In this document: piece after piece, positions 34,804-38,178 of the stretch | Layout of the letters: each line of letters opens with the position of its first letter | How positions within the stretch are numbered: the stretch's first letter is position 1 | DNA from: Oscillospiraceae bacterium | GTDB lineage: Bacteria > Bacillota > Clostridia > Oscillospirales > Oscillospiraceae | DNA length: 38,178 nucleotides | Direction of reading: 5' to 3' | NCBI GenBank assembly: GCA_902795195.1 | Contig: CADBKF010000017.1 | Coordinates: forward strand, 5,350-43,527 | Notes under the pieces: generated by a model | The model's database searches: none | Told to the model about the DNA's origin: nothing | Seen by the model: the letters and a program-made list of their open reading frames with translations, nothing else | Translations under genes and position numbers: made by a program

Positions 34804-35379
34804 TCAAAAAGTTCTGACCAGGCCGCAGACGCGGCCGAGAATGGAGGCTTCGCGGGCGTCGATCGGCTCGTAGGCCGGGTTCTCCGGCAGAAGCCACACG
34901 CCGTTTTCGCCGATGGAGAGACGCTTGACGGTCGCCTCGTCACCCAGCAGCGCCACGACGATATCGCCGTTTTCGGCCGTCGGCTGCGGATGGACAATGA
35001 CTTTGTCTCCGGATAGGATCCCGGCCCCGATCATGCTGTCGCCGCGCACGCGAAGAGCAAAGCAGTCCGGATCCTCCTCCCAGCTCAGATAGCCTTCAAT
35101 GTTCTCGGTTGCCAGGATCGGCAGGCCGGCCGTGACCAGACCGACGACGGGGATTTTCCCCTCCTGCGGCGGGTCAATCAGGGAAATTGCACGCTTTTTG
35201 CTCTCATCCAGTCGAATCCGGCCCTCCTTTGCAAGCGCCTTGAGTTGGTAGTAGGCCGAGGCTGTGGAGTGCAGACCGGTGGCCGCGCAGATTTCCCGCA
35301 CCGTGGGCGCATAGCCGTTTTGCGCCAGGAAGGTCTGCAGGAACAGGTAAACCTCTTCTCGTGTGTTGCTTGTCCGCAT
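34804..35379 (-). CDS. lexA: LexA repressor
   Basis: SOS master repressor. The 191-aa protein has the N-terminal winged HTH (about 1-65; YAPTVREICAATGLHSTASAYYQLKAL) and the S24 peptidase domain. The self-cleavage site is Ala84-Gly85 (GLVTAGLP), with the catalytic dyad Ser115 (RGDSM) and Lys152 (ATVKRL). The upstream LexA box implies autoregulation. GGAG precedes the ATG. A terminator/parS follows. Confidence 0.96.
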   Translation of the reverse strand: MRTSNTREEVYLFLQTFLAQNGYAPTVREICAATGLHSTASAYYQLKALAKEGRIRLDESKKRAISLIDPPQEGKIPVVGLVTAGLPILATENIEGYLSWEEDPDCFALRVRGDSMIGAGILSGDKVIVHPQPTAENGDIVVALLGDEATVKRLSIGENGVWLLPENPAYEPIDAREASILGRVCGLVRTF

Positions 35380-35417
35380 GGCCGCTTGCTCCTTTCGTGC
35401 AATTTTCCTGTGAGAGC

Positions 35418-35457
35418 ATTATATCACAGAGAACGAAAAAAATCAAACATTTGTTGG
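35418..35457 (-). promoter_or_regulatory. lexA promoter with overlapping LexA (SOS) box
   Basis: Minus strand: TTGATT (35441-35446), 17 bp, TATAAT (35418-35423) with TGA before it. The 14-mer CCAACAAATGTTTG (minus strand, 35444-35457) matches the Firmicutes consensus CGAACRNRYGTTYC at 12 of 14 positions and overlaps the -35, the expected place for autorepression. Confidence 0.8.
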
Positions 35458-35466
35458 ATAAATTTC

Positions 35467-36360
35467 CTATGAAATTCCGGTGCCGTCAAACATCGGAACG
35501 AAATCCAGACTCGCTGCCTCAAAGCCCTGGGTGAAGCCGTCATGCAGACCGCGCAGGTACAGCCAGGAGAGCACCGCGTCATACTCCTGACTCGTGATGC
35601 GCCGGTCGTAGGGCGGAATGCGCCCGGCCGGGCCCATTGGGACATACTGGCTCATGAGGGAGACCATCACGCTCCCCTTCGGGAATGTGTCCGCGATCCA
35701 GTCGATCACACCCAGGCTGTTGTCAATTTCGCCCGGCAGGATCAGATGCCGGATCAGAACGCCGCGGAGCAGCTTTCCGTTTTCGATGACGCAGGGCCCG
35801 GTCTGGCGAAACATTTCCCGAATCGCAGCCTGTGCGACTTTCGGATAATCCGAGGCGCCGGAGAGCCGACCGGCGAGCGCTTCGTCGGCATATTTGAGAT
35901 CCGGCAGATACACGTCCACGAGGCCGTCGAGCGCGCAAAGTGTTTCGACCGACTCATAGCCGCCGCAGTTGTATACGACCGGAACCGGCAGCTTCGGCAT
36001 GAGCGCCGGCAAAATGTCCGGAAGAAAGTGCGTCGGTGTGACGAGGTCGATGCTCTCCGCGCCTTCTTGAATCAGCCGCTCCATGCAGGCGCGAAGCTGC
36101 GCCGAATCCAGCGGCAGACCCCAGCCTTCGCGGGAAATCTCATCGTTCTGACAGAACAGGCAGCGGAGCGTGCAGCCGGAAAAGAAGATGGCGCCGGTGC
36201 CGTGCTCGCCGGAGATCACCGGCTCCTCCCAGTAGTGCATCGCGGCGCGGGCGGCCCGGATTTCGGCGCCCATCCGGCAGAAGCCCAGCTCGCCCTTCGT
36301 CCGGTCGACGCCGCAGCGCCTGGGACAGAGTGTGCAGTTTTCATATATCGATCGGTCCAT
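35467..36360 (-). CDS. Radical SAM protein, PflA-like (COG1313-type)
   Basis: ATG 36360 (GGAGG 5 bp upstream) gives 297 aa. The radical SAM cluster is CTLRCLFC (Cys63, 67, 70). An N-terminal CTLCPRRC plus GFC group (Cys9, 12, 16, 28) may hold a second cluster. The rest (YNCGGYESVETL, DVYLPDLKYAD, LIRHLILPGEIDNS, MSQYVPMG) follows the group of PflA-related enzymes known as PflX/YgfB/AmmeMemo-neighbour proteins, whose substrate is unknown. It starts from a divergent promoter shared with rlmD. No glycyl radical enzyme is nearby, so activation of one is not implied. Confidence 0.86.
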   Translation of the reverse strand: MDRSIYENCTLCPRRCGVDRTKGELGFCRMGAEIRAARAAMHYWEEPVISGEHGTGAIFFSGCTLRCLFCQNDEISREGWGLPLDSAQLRACMERLIQEGAESIDLVTPTHFLPDILPALMPKLPVPVVYNCGGYESVETLCALDGLVDVYLPDLKYADEALAGRLSGASDYPKVAQAAIREMFRQTGPCVIENGKLLRGVLIRHLILPGEIDNSLGVIDWIADTFPKGSVMVSLMSQYVPMGPAGRIPPYDRRITSQEYDAVLSWLYLRGLHDGFTQGFEAASLDFVPMFDGTGIS

Positions 36361-36397
36361 TGCGGCCTCCGCGTTTTTTTTACAATCATTTCTTACA

Positions 36398-36426
36398 ATC
36401 ATAGCGCAATGCAGAGAAAAATTCAA
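36398..36426 (-). promoter_or_regulatory. Promoter of the radical SAM gene
   Basis: Minus strand: TTGAAT (36421-36426), 17 bp, TATGAT (36398-36403). Confidence 0.65.
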
Positions 36427-36450
36427 TAGCAGATCGCGCAAACTTCGAGG

Positions 36451-36479
36451 TTTACCTAGCCGCCCCTTTATGATATAAT
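36451..36479 (+). promoter_or_regulatory. rlmD promoter
   Basis: TTTACC (36451-36456), 17 bp, TATAAT (36474-36479) with TGA before it, an extended -10. The start of transcription would be near 36486, 10 bp before parS. Confidence 0.75.
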
Positions 36480-36494
36480 GTTTGCAGAAAACAT

Positions 36495-36510
36495 TGTTTC
36501 ACGTGAAACA
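36495..36510. promoter_or_regulatory. parS site in the rlmD leader
   Basis: A second exact TGTTTCACGTGAAACA. It lies between the likely transcription start and the ribosome site (GGAGG 36514-36518) of rlmD, so ParB bound here could slow transcription of this gene. Confidence 0.92.
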
Positions 36511-36523
36511 TTCGGAGGCTGCC

Positions 36524-37987
36524 ATGTTGAAGGTCGGACAAATCGAACAGGTCAGAATCACAGACTACACCGCAGAGGGCGAAGGCGTCTGCCGCGTGGA
36601 GGGCTGCGTGGTCTTTGTGCCGGGCGCGATCCGCGGCGAGCTCTGCCGGATCCGCATCACGCATGTGGGCAGGACCAATGCGCACGGAGAGATCCGGGAG
36701 ATTCTGGAGCCCTCGCCCCACCGCTGCGCAGCGGAATGCCCGGATGCTGCGCGCTGCGGCGGCTGCAAATTCTGGCACATGGACTATGAAGCAGAATGCG
36801 CGCTCAAGGCCGGCCGGGTCCGCGACGCGCTGCAGCGCCTGGGCGGCGTTGAATTGAATGCGCTTTCCATTCTCGGCGGTGACGCGGTCGAACGCCGCTT
36901 TTCCTGGGATGACAGCAATGAGGGCTGCACGGAGAGCGGCAGCGCCGCCCCGCTTCTGCACTACCGCAACAAGGCACAGTTCCCGGTGCAGCAGAAGAAA
37001 GATCGCGTCACGGCCGGCTTTTTCCGGGAGCGGACGCACGACGTCATTCCGATTCGCAGCTGCCTCATTCAGGATGCCGCGGCGGACCAGGCGCGGGAGA
37101 TCGTGCTGCAGTGGGCAAAAAAATACAATGTGAGCGCCTACGACGAGAAAACCCACACGGGACTTCTGCGGCACATCTATGTGCGCAAGGGCTTTGCCAG
37201 CGGGCAGGTCATGGTCTGCCTCGTGGTGAACGGGCCGTCGCTTCCCCGGGAGGACGCGCTCGTTGAGCGCCTGCGCTGGGGCATCCGCGCTCTGCAGTCC
37301 GTGGTGCTCTGCGACAACCGCGCCGTGGGAAACGTCGTTCTGAGCGACCGCTTCCGCACACTTTTCGGCACGCCGGAGATCGAGGACACGCTCTGCGGTC
37401 TGCGCTTCCGGCTCTCGCCCCGATCCTTCTACCAGGTCAACCACGACCAGGCCGAGCGCCTGTATGAGAAAGCGATCCGCTCCGCCGGCCTCACGGGAAA
37501 TGAGACCGTCATCGACCTCTACTGCGGCACCGGCACCATTACGCTCATCATGGCGCGGCAGGCCGGGCGCGTGATCGGCGTGGAGATCATCCCGCAGGCG
37601 ATCGAGGACGCAAAAGAAAACGCCCGAAGAAACGGCATCGAGAACGCGGAGTTTATCTGCGCCGACGCCTCACAGGCTGCCGCGCAGCTGGCTGCCGCGC
37701 AGATCCGCCCGGACATTCTGTGCGTGGACCCGCCCCGGAAGGGCCTGACCCCGGAGGTGATCGACGCCATCGCCGAGATGGCGCCGCAGCGCGTGGTCTA
37801 CGTCTCTTGCGACCCCGCCACCCTGGCCCGTGACGTCAAGCGCCTCTCCGCCCACGGCTACACCCTGACCGCCGCCGAAGCCGTAGACATGTTCCCAAAA
37901 ACTGCCCATGTGGAGACGGTATGCTGCTTGTACCACCAAAAGAAAGACTTTATTTCCGTGCCGTATGAGCCGAAGAATGTGGAGTAA
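36524..37987 (+). CDS. rlmD: 23S rRNA (uracil-C5)-methyltransferase, RlmD/RumA family
   Basis: Makes m5U in 23S rRNA (U1939-type; in Firmicutes one enzyme may also do U747). ATG 36524, with GGAGG 5 bp upstream, is preferred to an in-frame ATG at 36482 that would translate through parS. The 487-aa protein has an N-terminal TRAM domain (VRITDYTAEGEGVCRVEG), a 4Fe-4S group (CAAECPDAARCGGCKFW), AdoMet motif VIDLYCGTGTITL, DPPRKGL and catalytic Cys in VYVSCDPATLARD. The next start overlaps its 3' end region closely. Confidence 0.94.
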   Translation: MLKVGQIEQVRITDYTAEGEGVCRVEGCVVFVPGAIRGELCRIRITHVGRTNAHGEIREILEPSPHRCAAECPDAARCGGCKFWHMDYEAECALKAGRVRDALQRLGGVELNALSILGGDAVERRFSWDDSNEGCTESGSAAPLLHYRNKAQFPVQQKKDRVTAGFFRERTHDVIPIRSCLIQDAAADQAREIVLQWAKKYNVSAYDEKTHTGLLRHIYVRKGFASGQVMVCLVVNGPSLPREDALVERLRWGIRALQSVVLCDNRAVGNVVLSDRFRTLFGTPEIEDTLCGLRFRLSPRSFYQVNHDQAERLYEKAIRSAGLTGNETVIDLYCGTGTITLIMARQAGRVIGVEIIPQAIEDAKENARRNGIENAEFICADASQAAAQLAAAQIRPDILCVDPPRKGLTPEVIDAIAEMAPQRVVYVSCDPATLARDVKRLSAHGYTLTAAEAVDMFPKTAHVETVCCLYHQKKDFISVPYEPKNVE

Positions 37988-37990
37988 GAC

Positions 37991-38178
37991 ATGAGATTTG
38001 ACAACGCGTATTTATTACTGGGACGGCCTATACAGGCAAATCAACGATGATAAAACTGCTTGCAAAGAAATATGATGGCATCCTGTGTGAAGAGAACTAT
38101 CATGACCAGCTGTTGCCAGGGCTTGACAGTACAGAGTTTCCTTTTCTGACTTATACCCGTGATCTGGAGGACTGGCAT
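37991..38178 (+). pseudogene. Partial P-loop ATPase/kinase-like gene, apparent frameshift, cut by window end
   Basis: GGAG then ATG 37991, 3 bp after the rlmD stop, begins MRFDNAY and hits a TGA after 19 codons. From about 38014 a second frame is open to the window end and reads ITGTAYTGKSTMIKLLAKKY then DGILCEENYHDQLLPG. GTAYTGKST is a clear P-loop. Adding one T in the TTT run at 38011-38013 joins the two frames (AYFITGTAYTGKS). GC content is lower than in rlmD. It is either a recent pseudogene, a sequencing error or, less likely, a programmed shift. Confidence 0.7.

Overview
The window looks like chromosome from a high-GC, gut-type member of the Clostridia, probably Oscillospiraceae or a close relative. 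This rests on strong GGAGG ribosome binding sites, a Firmicutes-style replication-origin gene order, a ylxM-ffh-rpsP-khpA-rimM-trmD operon, Spo0J-type parS sites and a tiny cysteine-rich membrane peptide of the kind seen in Faecalibacterium-like genomes. Most genes are housekeeping. What is unusual is the space between them, which is packed with short repeats.

Layout, left to right. 0-7.8 kb holds a tandem OB-fold SSB-like gene, purine nucleoside phosphorylase (minus), the Cys-rich peptide, a polytopic membrane protein with rpiB, a four-helix-bundle gene flanked by inverted heptamer tracts, an ACT-domain regulator-like gene and a pyrophosphate-type phosphofructokinase. 7.8-13.1 kb (minus) is the ylxM/SRP/ribosome-maturation operon ending in trmD and a sirtuin. 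13.2-16.1 kb holds a divergent 51-aa gene and HTH regulator sharing an operator, then an AlaX-type editing protein and prfA. 16.3-19.6 kb (minus) holds a YibE/F membrane protein, a REP-associated transposase (RAYT) with a 6 x 81 bp array, and a metallophosphoesterase. 19.7-30.0 kb (minus) is dnaA-dnaN-rlbA-recF-remB-gyrB-[second RAYT]-gyrA, with DnaA-box-like sites between dnaA and dnaN. 31.1-36.4 kb (minus) is parA-parB-serS-mscL, lexA and a PflA-like radical SAM protein, with two perfect parS sites. 36.5-38.2 kb (plus) is rlmD and a partial, apparently frameshifted P-loop gene.

The repeats follow a grammar. (1) Many palindromes of different sequence all start with the tetranucleotide GTAG and often pair heads-outward. 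Two different RAYT genes each sit among their own GTAG family, so I read this as a large REP/RAYT system in a Firmicute. (2) Low-complexity tracts are built almost entirely of 7-bp units and have a fixed polarity relative to the genes. (3) The repeats reach the edges of genes and supply the stop codons of several of them; one REP pair is read in frame inside the alaX-like gene.

Regulatory elements visible directly include a LexA box over the lexA -35, a lexA terminator whose stem is a parS site, a second parS in the rlmD leader, a 13-bp perfect inverted repeat between the 51-aa and HTH genes, and several promoters with 17-bp spacing. Gene functions come from reading protein motifs; no database search was run.
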